Of a DNA stretch of 64,000 nt, positions 1-8,302 are shown in pieces. The notes below the pieces were generated by a model, which was given only the letters and a program-made list of their open reading frames with translations, searched no databases and was not told where the DNA came from. How positions within the stretch are numbered: the first letter of the stretch is position 1; each line of letters opens with the position of its first letter. Location: the NCBI RefSeq assembly GCF_002257585.1, contig NZ_CP022743.1:4836001-4900000 (forward strand), in the 5' to 3' direction. Source of the DNA: Mucilaginibacter xinganensis (GTDB lineage Bacteria; Bacteroidota; Bacteroidia; Sphingobacteriales; Sphingobacteriaceae). The translations under genes were made by a program, and so were the position numbers.

Positions 1-629
1 CAACACAAGCATTAATGGAGGGGCAGGAAGCGGAACGAAGCCGCCTTGCCAAAGACCTTCATGACGGGCTTGGGGGTATATTAACGGGTACTAAATATTC
101 TTTAAGCAGTATGAAACAAAACATGATTATTAGTGCAGATAATGCTGCAGCCTTTGAAAAAACGATGAACATGCTGGATCAGTCAATTACCGAACTTAGG
201 CGTGTGGCACATAACATGATGCCGGAAAGTTTGCTTAAATTGAGCCTGAACGATGCGCTTGAAGATTACTGCAACCAGGTAACAAACAGCGGTGCCCTGC
301 CAATAACCTATCAAAGCTTCGGAATAGAGAAGCTTACTACCGATGAAGCTATAAAAATAGCTGTTTACCGCATTGTTCAGGAGTTAATAAACAATGTGGT
401 AAAGCATGCCGCCGCCAAAAGCGCAATTGTTCAGATAGCACTTAAAGAAAATCTGTTAGGAATAACAGTTGAAGATGATGGTAAGGGTATTGAATTATCA
501 GTGCTGTCAGTTGCAGAGGGTATGGGGTACAAAAATTTAAAGAGCCGGGTCGATTTTTTAAAAGGAAATATAGATGTGAAATCAGAGCCGGGTAAAGGAA
601 CTTCAGTTTTTATTCAATTACCGGTTTAA
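1..629 (+). CDS. NarL-family sensor histidine kinase, C-terminal part (cut by window start)
   Basis: The frame is open to the left edge, so the N-terminal sensor part is missing. What remains is a HisKA_3 dimerisation and phosphoacceptor helix (AKDLHDGLGG, His codon at about 60-62) and a HATPase_c domain with an N box (ELINNVVKHA), G1 box (EDDGKGI) and a C-terminal GKGTSVFIQLP segment. This family autophosphorylates on His and passes the phosphate to a LuxR/NarL-type regulator. The regulator gene starts 1 base after this stop codon, so the two almost certainly form one operon and one two-component pair. The signal sensed cannot be judged because the input domain lies outside the window; in Bacteroidota such kinases often carry TPR or 7TM input domains. 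Confidence 0.93.
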   Translation, partial: TQALMEGQEAERSRLAKDLHDGLGGILTGTKYSLSSMKQNMIISADNAAAFEKTMNMLDQSITELRRVAHNMMPESLLKLSLNDALEDYCNQVTNSGALPITYQSFGIEKLTTDEAIKIAVYRIVQELINNVVKHAAAKSAIVQIALKENLLGITVEDDGKGIELSVLSVAEGMGYKNLKSRVDFLKGNIDVKSEPGKGTSVFIQLPV

Positions 630-630
630 T

Positions 631-1245
631 ATGATAAAGATCATCCAGGTTGAGGACCATTGCTTAGTAACAGAAGGCGTAAGAACGTTTATTGCTGCAG
701 AGCCTGACATGGAATATGCAGCATCATGCAACAGCGGCGAAAACTTGGTGCAGGTATTGCAAAGCCGGCAGCCTGATGTTATTTTGATGGATATAAACCT
801 GCCTGATACAACAGGGATTGAGTTATGCAAGCTGGTAAAGGACAAATACCCGGGCGTAATGGTTTTAGCATTAAGTATAAATAACCAGCCGGGAATTATC
901 CGTAAAATGACCGAAAGCGGTGCCAGCGGCTATGTTTTAAAAGACGCATCACGGCAGGAAATAATTGACGCTATAAGAACCGTGGCAAAAGGCAAAACAT
1001 ATTTCAGCCGTTCTGTATCCACAGCGCTGCGCAAAACCGATACCGCCGACCTGCCGCCTCTTACCCGCCGCGAAAGGGAAGTACTTGAGTTGATTGCCGA
1101 TGGCTATACCAACTCGCAAATTGCCGAGTCGCTTTTTGTGGATGTTACCACTATTGATTTTCACCGCAAAAACATGCTGTCGAAATATAAGGTAAAAAAT
1201 ACGGCAGCCTTGATAAAGGTGGCGGTTAGCAATAATTTAATTTGA
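631..1245 (+). CDS. NarL/LuxR-family response regulator
   Basis: The 204-residue protein has the usual two-domain layout. The N-terminal receiver carries the acidic pair E8-D9, the phosphoacceptor Asp54 (LMDINLP) and a conserved K near residue 105 (VLKDAS). The C-terminal part from about residue 140 is a LuxR-type helix-turn-helix (LTRREREVLELIADGYTNSQ). Family knowledge: phosphorylation at Asp54 promotes dimerisation and DNA binding. It sits directly behind the kinase fragment with a 1-base gap, so it is the cognate regulator. Targets are unknown; the divergently placed downstream CPBP gene is not an obvious target. Confidence 0.95.
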   Translation: MIKIIQVEDHCLVTEGVRTFIAAEPDMEYAASCNSGENLVQVLQSRQPDVILMDINLPDTTGIELCKLVKDKYPGVMVLALSINNQPGIIRKMTESGASGYVLKDASRQEIIDAIRTVAKGKTYFSRSVSTALRKTDTADLPPLTRREREVLELIADGYTNSQIAESLFVDVTTIDFHRKNMLSKYKVKNTAALIKVAVSNNLI

Positions 1246-1255
1246 TGCAGTGGTA

Positions 1256-2170
1256 TTAAATGCCCTGGGTTGCTATTTCATCAGGAAGTTGGTAGCTGCC
1301 GTTACCTGGCTGGGCTAATTCCCCTCTCCTGCTCCAAAAGTAAACTGCGGTAATAAGGCATATCACCGGTAATACAGCGCCAAACTCATCAATAAAATAT
1401 TTGGTGTGCCCGGTGTCTTTTGTAAGTGGCGAAAAAAAGTTCTGGATAAACAGGTTGTGGCTTGCATGAAGTATTGCTGCCGCCCATAAGCTGCCCGATT
1501 TGAGCCTGAACCAGGTAAAAACAAAGCTGATGCTTACCACCATAACCGTAAAACAGGTAAGCCCATACCAGGCAGGCGTGCCGCTGTTATAATCGGCAAA
1601 AATAAGGATTGGAAAATGCCAAAAGGCCCAGATAAAGCCCACAATTAATGAGGTTTTGGTGTAGCTGGCGTTTTTATACAATTCAGGCACTAAAAATCCG
1701 CGCCAGCCAATTTCCTCACCCAAACCGGTCGACAGGCTTGCCGCCATACCTATTATCCCCGTAAAAATAAAATAAAGAAATATGACCATTCCGTTTGGCA
1801 AATGATCCCACCCAAATGCTTTTGCAATTTGCGCTACCGCTTCGGCGTTATAAAAACCACCCCAGCCCGTTACCCAGATTATTAAATAGGCCACCAGGCT
1901 ATAAATCAGGGGCACCAGGTAAGCCCATAACATATATCGGGGATTGTTCCAGCCTCCCCAGCCAAGATTTGCGATTTTCCGTTTTAATATTTTACTGGTG
2001 ATAAAAGCTGACAACGCAGGCGCCCACATTAGCCCGGTAACATACATGCCATAACCGCTGCCAAGTTTACCGGTATGTATCACCAAAAAATAGTAAATGG
2101 AACTTATTCCAAATGTGATCAGCAAAAATAGCGTAATTGCTTTACGGCTTTGGCCTGCAGGCTGTTCCAT
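1256..2170 (-). CDS. CPBP-family intramembrane metalloprotease (CAAX protease-like)
   Basis: A 304-residue polytopic membrane protein with about eight hydrophobic segments. The three motifs of the CPBP/Abi family are present: EEIGWRG (E152, E153, R157), FWHFP (H185) and a C-terminal H-A-S-H-N (H235). In studied relatives these bind a catalytic metal ion inside the membrane. Bacterial members are linked to prenyl-protein-like processing, bacteriocin immunity or signalling, but the substrate here is unknown. The gene is convergent with the preceding response regulator and stands alone. Confidence 0.88.
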   Translation of the reverse strand: MEQPAGQSRKAITLFLLITFGISSIYYFLVIHTGKLGSGYGMYVTGLMWAPALSAFITSKILKRKIANLGWGGWNNPRYMLWAYLVPLIYSLVAYLIIWVTGWGGFYNAEAVAQIAKAFGWDHLPNGMVIFLYFIFTGIIGMAASLSTGLGEEIGWRGFLVPELYKNASYTKTSLIVGFIWAFWHFPILIFADYNSGTPAWYGLTCFTVMVVSISFVFTWFRLKSGSLWAAAILHASHNLFIQNFFSPLTKDTGHTKYFIDEFGAVLPVICLITAVYFWSRRGELAQPGNGSYQLPDEIATQGI

Positions 2171-2252
2171 ATAGGTTGAAGGTTTTAGTGATAATGAATA
2201 TTATAATAAATGTAAATAAAATTAATCAACAAAAAACATGACCGAATTTTAT

Positions 2253-3329
2253 TTACTGCACTGTTACTGCATCATTAACCAGTTTTTTCAATTCAAAGTA
2301 ACGTTCGTTACGGCCTGTATTTTTTATATAAAATGTCATTAAAAAAGCAGTGTATTTTCTATTGTTATTAACCCAGGGAAAGCTCCCAAACAGGCCCGGG
2401 CTGCTAACCGTATTATCCCCCATAATCCATTCACCGTACCCATAGCCCAAGCCTTTTGCTTCAGCAGGAGTATAAGCAATTTTTATATCGGGAGTGAGCC
2501 TGTTTACCTGCATTTGGGTGATACTGTTTTCGCTAAGGATTCTTTTGTCATTAAAAACGCCTTTACTTTTTATCATCACCAAAAAATTAAGGTAATCCTC
2601 TGGCGTGCTTATGGCCCCACCCGCAGGTAAAGCAACTTTGCCTTTACCAAAATCCGTATTCTTCATATTTAACGGGCGGGCAATGCGTTCGGAAAATAGT
2701 GTTTCAAAGCTTTTACCGCTGATCTTTTCTAAAACAGCGCCGGCAATTTGCAGGCCAACGTTGCTATAATGAAACACCTTACCGGGCTCACCTTCCACCG
2801 GCATTTTTGCTATATCGTCTATCGCATCATCCATGCTATTTGCTGTCTTCATCTCCGCAAGACTTTCCTTCAATTTAGGTGCTTCAATGCCTGTTAAGTG
2901 TGAAAGACATTGGCCTATGGTGACTTTTCCTTTTCCATGCGCTGTTAAAACAGGAAGGTATTTGCCAACCGTATCGGTAAGCTTTAATTTGCCTTCATCA
3001 ACAAAAGTCATTATTAACGCGGCGCTTAACCATTTGCTGCAACTGGCAACAGGCTGGCGCGTTGATGGTGTATAATCATCCAGATCGGCAGTCTTTCCCT
3101 GTTTGCGGGCAAAATATTTATTGGCCATTTTTTGCCGCAAATTCATATCATTCACAGCATGCGAATAAATCATTTTTCCGTCTTTGTAAATTACCAGTAT
3201 TGCTCTTCCACCCATTTCGCTGGTATTTTCGGCAAGCCATGCGTCTGTTTTTTTAAAATCATATTGCGCTTTAACTATGCTACAGTAAAACAAGAGCGTT
3301 GCGGCTAAAAATATTTTTCTTAATGTCAT
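2253..3329 (-). CDS. Secreted serine hydrolase, class C beta-lactamase family
   Basis: The start chosen is the ATG at 3329, which begins a normal signal peptide (MTLRKIFLAATLLFYCSIVKAQ); the open frame runs 25 codons further upstream but that extension is not signal-like. The mature part has the beta-lactamase/transpeptidase-like fold motifs: S-C-S-K (Ser96, Lys99 of the 358-residue product) and Y-S-N (Tyr188). The third KTG/HTG-type motif is not clear; G-L-F-G-S-F occupies that region. Such proteins are usually esterases, D-amino-acid peptidases or penicillin-binding-like hydrolases and rarely true beta-lactamases. The substrate cannot be told from sequence. Confidence 0.86.
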   Translation of the reverse strand: MTLRKIFLAATLLFYCSIVKAQYDFKKTDAWLAENTSEMGGRAILVIYKDGKMIYSHAVNDMNLRQKMANKYFARKQGKTADLDDYTPSTRQPVASCSKWLSAALIMTFVDEGKLKLTDTVGKYLPVLTAHGKGKVTIGQCLSHLTGIEAPKLKESLAEMKTANSMDDAIDDIAKMPVEGEPGKVFHYSNVGLQIAGAVLEKISGKSFETLFSERIARPLNMKNTDFGKGKVALPAGGAISTPEDYLNFLVMIKSKGVFNDKRILSENSITQMQVNRLTPDIKIAYTPAEAKGLGYGYGEWIMGDNTVSSPGLFGSFPWVNNNRKYTAFLMTFYIKNTGRNERYFELKKLVNDAVTVQ

Positions 3330-3485
3330 GGTGCTTAAAACTAACTTAAGATAAACATAAGTAAAATATGTTTTTATAAGGGAAAAGTTAAGGTTAAACT
3401 GCAAAAACAGGGGCTGAAGGATTTTATCTTAAGTGTGATTGACTAATTGCGGCTAAAAGTACAATTGCAATATGTTGCCGGTTTA

Positions 3486-3517
3486 TTGTTAAACCGATGG
3501 TTAATTTTTTACATTTG
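3486..3517 (+). promoter_or_regulatory. Predicted Bacteroidota-type promoter of the GH127 gene
   Basis: TTG at 3486-3488 and a perfect TAnnTTTG element (TACATTTG, 3510-3517) are separated by 21 bases, matching the sigma-ABfr consensus layout. The start codon lies 23 bases downstream at 3540. This is a motif match only. Confidence 0.55.
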
Positions 3518-3539
3518 AAACTACGATAAATTCAATTTT

Positions 3540-5600
3540 ATGATGAGAATGATTTCACCCACAGCTAAAGCTCTTGCATTGATTTGTTTGATTATAGTTA
3601 GCACAAAATCTTTTTCTCAATCAGCAATTGCTGTAAAACAAATTAAAAACAATTTACATAACAGTTATTATGTATCAAATAAGGCACCGCTAACACCTCA
3701 ATATTTTATTAAGCTGCCGGTAACGGCTATAAAACAGGAAGGCTGGCTAAAAAAGCAACTGGAATTGCAACGCGATGGGCTGACCGGTAACCTGGGTGAA
3801 ATAAGTGTGTGGCTTTCAAAAACCGATAATGCATGGGTAAATAAAAGCGGCAAGGGTAAATATGGATGGGAAGAGCTACCCTATTGGCTAAAAGGCTATG
3901 GCGATATGGCGTACATGCTAAAGGACCCCAAAATGCTGAAGGAAACAAAATTTTGGATTGATGCTGTTATAAATAATCAAAGAGCCAATGGTGATTTTGG
4001 TCCGCTTAATGAGACTAAGCCCGGCAGGCGCGACCTTTGGGGAAATATGCCAATGCTTTGGTGCCTGCAATCGTATTATGAATATTCAAATGATCCGAGG
4101 GTATTAAAGCTAATGACCGCTTATTATAAATATGAAATGAGCGTTCCCGACAATTTATTTTTAAAAGACTATTGGGAAAACAGCAGAGGCGGCGATAACC
4201 TGATCAGTGTTTATTGGCTATATAACCGTACCGGCGAAAGTTGGCTGCTGGATTTGGCAACAAAAATCGATAAAAATACAGCTAATTGGCGCCAGGCAAA
4301 TAATTTACCAAACTGGCACAATGTAAACGTTGCCCAATCATTCAGGGAGCCTGCAACATTTTGGATGCAAAGTAAAAATCCGGCCGACCTGCAAGCCAGC
4401 TATACCGACTTTAAACTGATCCGTGATATTTATGGGCAGGTACCGGGTGGTATGTTTGGGGCTGATGAAAATGCACGCAAGGGCTATGATGATCCGCGCC
4501 AGGCGGTTGAAACCTGCGGCATGGTTGAACAAATGACCTCAGATGAGTTTTTACTCCAATATACCGGCGATACTTTTTGGGCTGATAACTGCGAGGATGT
4601 AGCATTTAACACCTTCCCGGCTGCTTTTATGCCCGATTACCGCGGACTACGCTATTTAACCGCACCGAACATGGTAGTTAGCGATAGCAAGAACCACGCA
4701 CCGGGGATTGATAATGACGGTCCTTTTTTAAACATGAACCCTTTCAGCAGCCGTTGCTGCCAGCACAACCATGCAGCAGGCTGGGTGTATTATGCTGAAA
4801 ACAGCTGGATGGCCACTCCGGATAACGGGCTGGCAGATCAGCTTTACGCAGCAGGTTCTGTTACCGCAAAAGCCGGAAATGGCAAACTTGTAACTATTGT
4901 TACTACAACTCAATATCCATTTAATGACCAGGTTGAGCTGAAGGTTTTAACCGCCGGGGCGAACACCTTTCCAATTTACTTACGGATCCCTGCCTGGTGC
5001 AGCGATGCCAGCCTGCAAGTAAATGGCAGGGCAATTGCCGTTAATGCGCAAGGCGGCCAATACATTAAGCTAAGCAATAATTGGAAAAACGGAGACAGGA
5101 TAACACTGCACCTGCCAATGAAAATTGCAACCCGAGAATGGGAAAAGAACAAAAATAGTGTAAGTGTAAATTATGGCCCGCTCACATTTTCATTGAAAAT
5201 TGATGAAAAGTACGTAAAGAACACCAATAGCAGGGAAACCGCAGTTGCCGATGCCAAATGGCAGGAAAGTGCCGATCCGGCAAAGTGGCCAACGTTCGAG
5301 ATTTACCCCGCCTCGGTATGGAACTACGGATTACTTTTAAATAAAGGTAATCCTGCTGAATCGTTTTCCATTGAAAAAAGAGCGTGGCCAAAAGATAATA
5401 ATCCGTTTACTAACACCAATGCGCCAATAACACTGATAGCAAAAGGAAAACAGATTCCTGAATGGAAGATTGACCAATATGGCCTGTGCGGGTTACTTCC
5501 GGTTAGTCCTGTAAAAACAGCGGAACCGAAAACAAGTATCACATTGGTGCCAATGGGAGGTGCCAGGTTACGCATTTCGTCATTTCCGGTGGTACAGTAG
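3540..5600 (+). CDS. Secreted GH127-type beta-L-arabinofuranosidase (DUF1680 family)
   Basis: A 686-residue protein with a signal peptide (about residues 1-27, ending F-S-Q-S). The body is an (alpha/alpha)6-barrel-like region followed by beta-domains. The characteristic zinc/catalytic set of GH127 is visible: E324 and C326 in E-T-C-G-M-V-E and the Cys pair C406-C407 in S-S-R-C-C-Q-H-N; in the characterised bifidobacterial HypBA1 the equivalent Glu and three Cys bind zinc and one Cys is the nucleophile. Expected reaction: release of L-arabinofuranose from plant or glycoprotein glycans in the periplasm. No SusC/SusD pair is adjacent, so it is not in an obvious polysaccharide utilisation locus. 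GH146 is the main alternative family. Confidence 0.88.
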   Translation: MMRMISPTAKALALICLIIVSTKSFSQSAIAVKQIKNNLHNSYYVSNKAPLTPQYFIKLPVTAIKQEGWLKKQLELQRDGLTGNLGEISVWLSKTDNAWVNKSGKGKYGWEELPYWLKGYGDMAYMLKDPKMLKETKFWIDAVINNQRANGDFGPLNETKPGRRDLWGNMPMLWCLQSYYEYSNDPRVLKLMTAYYKYEMSVPDNLFLKDYWENSRGGDNLISVYWLYNRTGESWLLDLATKIDKNTANWRQANNLPNWHNVNVAQSFREPATFWMQSKNPADLQASYTDFKLIRDIYGQVPGGMFGADENARKGYDDPRQAVETCGMVEQMTSDEFLLQYTGDTFWADNCEDVAFNTFPAAFMPDYRGLRYLTAPNMVVSDSKNHAPGIDNDGPFLNMNPFSSRCCQHNHAAGWVYYAENSWMATPDNGLADQLYAAGSVTAKAGNGKLVTIVTTTQYPFNDQVELKVLTAGANTFPIYLRIPAWCSDASLQVNGRAIAVNAQGGQYIKLSNNWKNGDRITLHLPMKIATREWEKNKNSVSVNYGPLTFSLKIDEKYVKNTNSRETAVADAKWQESADPAKWPTFEIYPASVWNYGLLLNKGNPAESFSIEKRAWPKDNNPFTNTNAPITLIAKGKQIPEWKIDQYGLCGLLPVSPVKTAEPKTSITLVPMGGARLRISSFPVVQ

Positions 5601-5835
5601 TTTTAGGCTTTTTACATTTTCAGTCTGATACTTACAGGGAATAAAACGGTCGCCGGAAACGTAAGATTTCGCATTCCACGATGGGGATTTTTAATCCTTG
5701 GTTTTGGACCACGTGCTAAAGCTCCTAAGGCTTACTAAACTGCCATTGTTTTTTTTATACTCGTCATTCCGAACGTAACAAATGTTACCGTTTAGCTTTT
5801 TTGGCAACCTTAATTTTGTTGCAAATAAAAAGCTA

Positions 5836-7179
5836 ATGAGCCGGATAAAATATCTTATTGCAATTCCTGTTGCTACATGCTTCCTTTTTTATGCATTTAC
5901 CAGCAAAGTTGCCGCGCAGGAAGTCTCCAAATACCTTAGTCTTAACGAAGCCATTTCTGCTACACTAACTAATAATAAAGACATTCATCTTGCCCTGATT
6001 GATGAAAGTATAGCGGCAGCCAATTATAGGCAAACAGCGGCTATTTTTCTGCCGCAGGTTAATCTTTCTTATACCGCTATGCGCACAAATGACCCGCTAA
6101 GTTCATTTGGATTTAAACTGGAGCAGCGATCGATTTCACAAGGTGATTTTAATCCTGCGCTTTTGAACAATCCTAACGCTACTGCCGATTATATGGCTAA
6201 ACTGGAAGTACAGCAGCCATTGATCAATATAGATATGCTGTATCAGCGTAAGGGGGCGCAAAAACAAACCGAGGTTTATAAATACAAAACGGACCGCACT
6301 AAAGAATCTTTGATTTTCGAGGTGCAGAAAGCATACCTGCAATTACAACTTGCATACGATGCTTTAAAGGTTTCAGCTGGGGCATTACAAACTGCAAAAT
6401 CAGTTTATACTTTTACTGATAATCATTTCAAACAAGGATTAATTCAAAAGTCGGACCTGTTAAATGCCCAAGTACATGTTACTGGTGTTGAAAGCAACCG
6501 GGCCAAAGCACAAAGCGCCATAAAAAACGCATCTGATTATCTCGGCCTTTTAATGGGGCAGCCAACTGGCACTATTTATAAAATTAATGGCGATTTCCAG
6601 CCTGCAGGATCGGCTGCGGACACTGTTAAGCAAATACTAGCGGACAGATCTGACTTTATGGCCATGCAAAAAGCAATTGAAGCATCTGGCTTAATGATCA
6701 AATCGAGCCAGATGAGTTATCTGCCGAAACTTAATGCATTTGGCAATTACCAGTATAACGATAGCCGTTTAAACGGCTTCGGTGCAAACGCTTACTTGTT
6801 TGGTCTGCAGTTATCCTGGAATATTTTTAATGGGAATAAAACAAAGAACGTTATCTCAGCTCAAAAATTAGAACGCGATAAACTCACTATTCAGCTGGTA
6901 CAGCAAAAAGATCAGAGTAAGTCGGAGCAGGATAAAGCTTACCGGGACCTTTCAGATGCCAGGTTTGAAATAGAACAGGAAAAAAGTGCTATTGAACAGG
7001 CATCAGAATCGTTACGCATTTTACAAAACCGGTATAACCAGGGCCTGGTAAATACAACTGATGTACTTATGGCTGATACCCAGCTTTCGCAATTAAAATT
7101 CTCGCTCGCCCAGGCGCAGTTTACCGTCAATGTTACCAGGGCATATATTCAATTATTAACCTCAACTACTACCAAATAA
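5836..7179 (+). CDS. TolC-family outer-membrane efflux protein
   Basis: The start is placed at the ATG at 5836, which gives a signal peptide (MSRIKYLIAIPVATCFLFYA, cleavage after A-A-Q); the 18 upstream codons in frame are not signal-like. The 447-residue product has the two repeated OEP domains with long amphipathic coiled-coil helices rich in Gln, Ala and Lys, typical of the trimeric channel-tunnel. It is the first gene of a three-gene efflux cassette: the adaptor starts 11 bases downstream and the RND pump 5 bases after that. It forms the outer-membrane exit duct for the pump. Confidence 0.92.
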   Translation: MSRIKYLIAIPVATCFLFYAFTSKVAAQEVSKYLSLNEAISATLTNNKDIHLALIDESIAAANYRQTAAIFLPQVNLSYTAMRTNDPLSSFGFKLEQRSISQGDFNPALLNNPNATADYMAKLEVQQPLINIDMLYQRKGAQKQTEVYKYKTDRTKESLIFEVQKAYLQLQLAYDALKVSAGALQTAKSVYTFTDNHFKQGLIQKSDLLNAQVHVTGVESNRAKAQSAIKNASDYLGLLMGQPTGTIYKINGDFQPAGSAADTVKQILADRSDFMAMQKAIEASGLMIKSSQMSYLPKLNAFGNYQYNDSRLNGFGANAYLFGLQLSWNIFNGNKTKNVISAQKLERDKLTIQLVQQKDQSKSEQDKAYRDLSDARFEIEQEKSAIEQASESLRILQNRYNQGLVNTTDVLMADTQLSQLKFSLAQAQFTVNVTRAYIQLLTSTTTK

Positions 7180-7190
7180 ACGATCAGAAC

Positions 7191-8297
7191 ATGAGATTAG
7201 CCATTAACTACAACAGGGCCTTACAACTATTTACCGTTATAGGTTTACTGATCATCAGTTCCTGTTCATCCAATGAAAAAAAAGATACACAAACCGGTGC
7301 CGATACCGCATTATTGGTTACGGTAAGCCAGCCTTCGGCAGATACAAAACAAGGATTAACCGTAAGCGGCCAGGTAGAAGCAGCCCAATCGGCCAATATC
7401 AGCACCCGGGTAATGGGCTATATCACCCGGATCAATGTCAAAGTCGGCGACCGGGTGAGTAAAGGGCAATTACTGGCGACCATCAGCAACGACGATATCC
7501 TGGCAAAAAGGGCCCAGGCCGACGCGATGATTGCAGAAGCAAATGCAGGATTCAAGAATGCCCAAAAGGACTATGACCGTTTTACTGCATTGTATCAGCA
7601 GCAAAGTGCCTCGGCCAAGGAGCTTGATAATATTACGCTGCAATACAGTTCAGCCAAAGCAAGGCTTGAAGCTGCCAAACAACAGCGCAACGAAGTGAAC
7701 GCCATGCTCAGCTATACCAATTTGACTGCGCCCTTTGCCGGCACCGTTACCCAAAAAATGATGGATGCAGGTAGCATGGCGAATCCCGGCATGCCGCTGC
7801 TGACTATTGAACAAAGCGGTAGCTACCAGGTAAGCGCATCGGTACCGGAAAGTGAGATCAGTCTGATCCACGAAGGCGCATCGGCCATAATAACGATCGA
7901 CGCCATCCATAAAGTGATCAATGGCAAAGTAGCGCAGATTGGCCAGTCATCCCAAAATACAGGTGGCCAGTATATGATCAAGATACATATTCCTGATACT
8001 GAAAAAAAAGGCCTGTTTGCAGGTATGTACGCCAACGTGAATATTCCGCTCGCACAGACCATAAAAACAAATATCAGCGACCAGGTAATGGTTCCGGTGT
8101 CGGCTATTGAATATAAGGACCAGCTAACTGGTCTTTATACCATCGGCAGCAACCAAACTGCCTTGCTGCGCTGGGTAAGGTTAGGCAGAACACAAGGAAA
8201 TCAGGTAGAGGTATTAAGCGGGCTCGCAGCAAATGAACAATTTATTGTGAGCGCAGAAGGCAGATTATACAACGGCGTAGCTGTTAAAATAAAATAA
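7191..8297 (+). CDS. RND efflux periplasmic adaptor (membrane fusion protein), lipoprotein
   Basis: A 368-residue protein with a lipoprotein signal: hydrophobic stretch followed by I-I-S-S-C with Cys25 as the likely lipidated residue. Downstream are the biotinyl-lipoyl-like half domains (NISTRVMGYITRINVKVGD and the later Y-T-N-L-T-A-P-F-A-G-T segment), an alpha-hairpin between them (about 95-165) and a C-terminal beta-barrel and membrane-proximal region. It links the TolC-type duct to the inner-membrane pump. The spacing to both neighbours is only 11 and 5 bases, so the three genes are one transcript. Confidence 0.94.
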   Translation: MRLAINYNRALQLFTVIGLLIISSCSSNEKKDTQTGADTALLVTVSQPSADTKQGLTVSGQVEAAQSANISTRVMGYITRINVKVGDRVSKGQLLATISNDDILAKRAQADAMIAEANAGFKNAQKDYDRFTALYQQQSASAKELDNITLQYSSAKARLEAAKQQRNEVNAMLSYTNLTAPFAGTVTQKMMDAGSMANPGMPLLTIEQSGSYQVSASVPESEISLIHEGASAIITIDAIHKVINGKVAQIGQSSQNTGGQYMIKIHIPDTEKKGLFAGMYANVNIPLAQTIKTNISDQVMVPVSAIEYKDQLTGLYTIGSNQTALLRWVRLGRTQGNQVEVLSGLAANEQFIVSAEGRLYNGVAVKIK

Positions 8298-8302
8298 TTG
8301 AC

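Noticed and set aside
3540-5600. GH127 gene as part of a polysaccharide utilisation locus
   Set aside because: No SusC/SusD pair, hybrid two-component system or second glycosidase is adjacent.
5601-5835. Possible hidden gene or remnant between the GH127 and TolC genes
   Set aside because: A frame of about 35 codons can be read but has no start, no motif and no similarity recognised; the stretch is treated as leader sequence.
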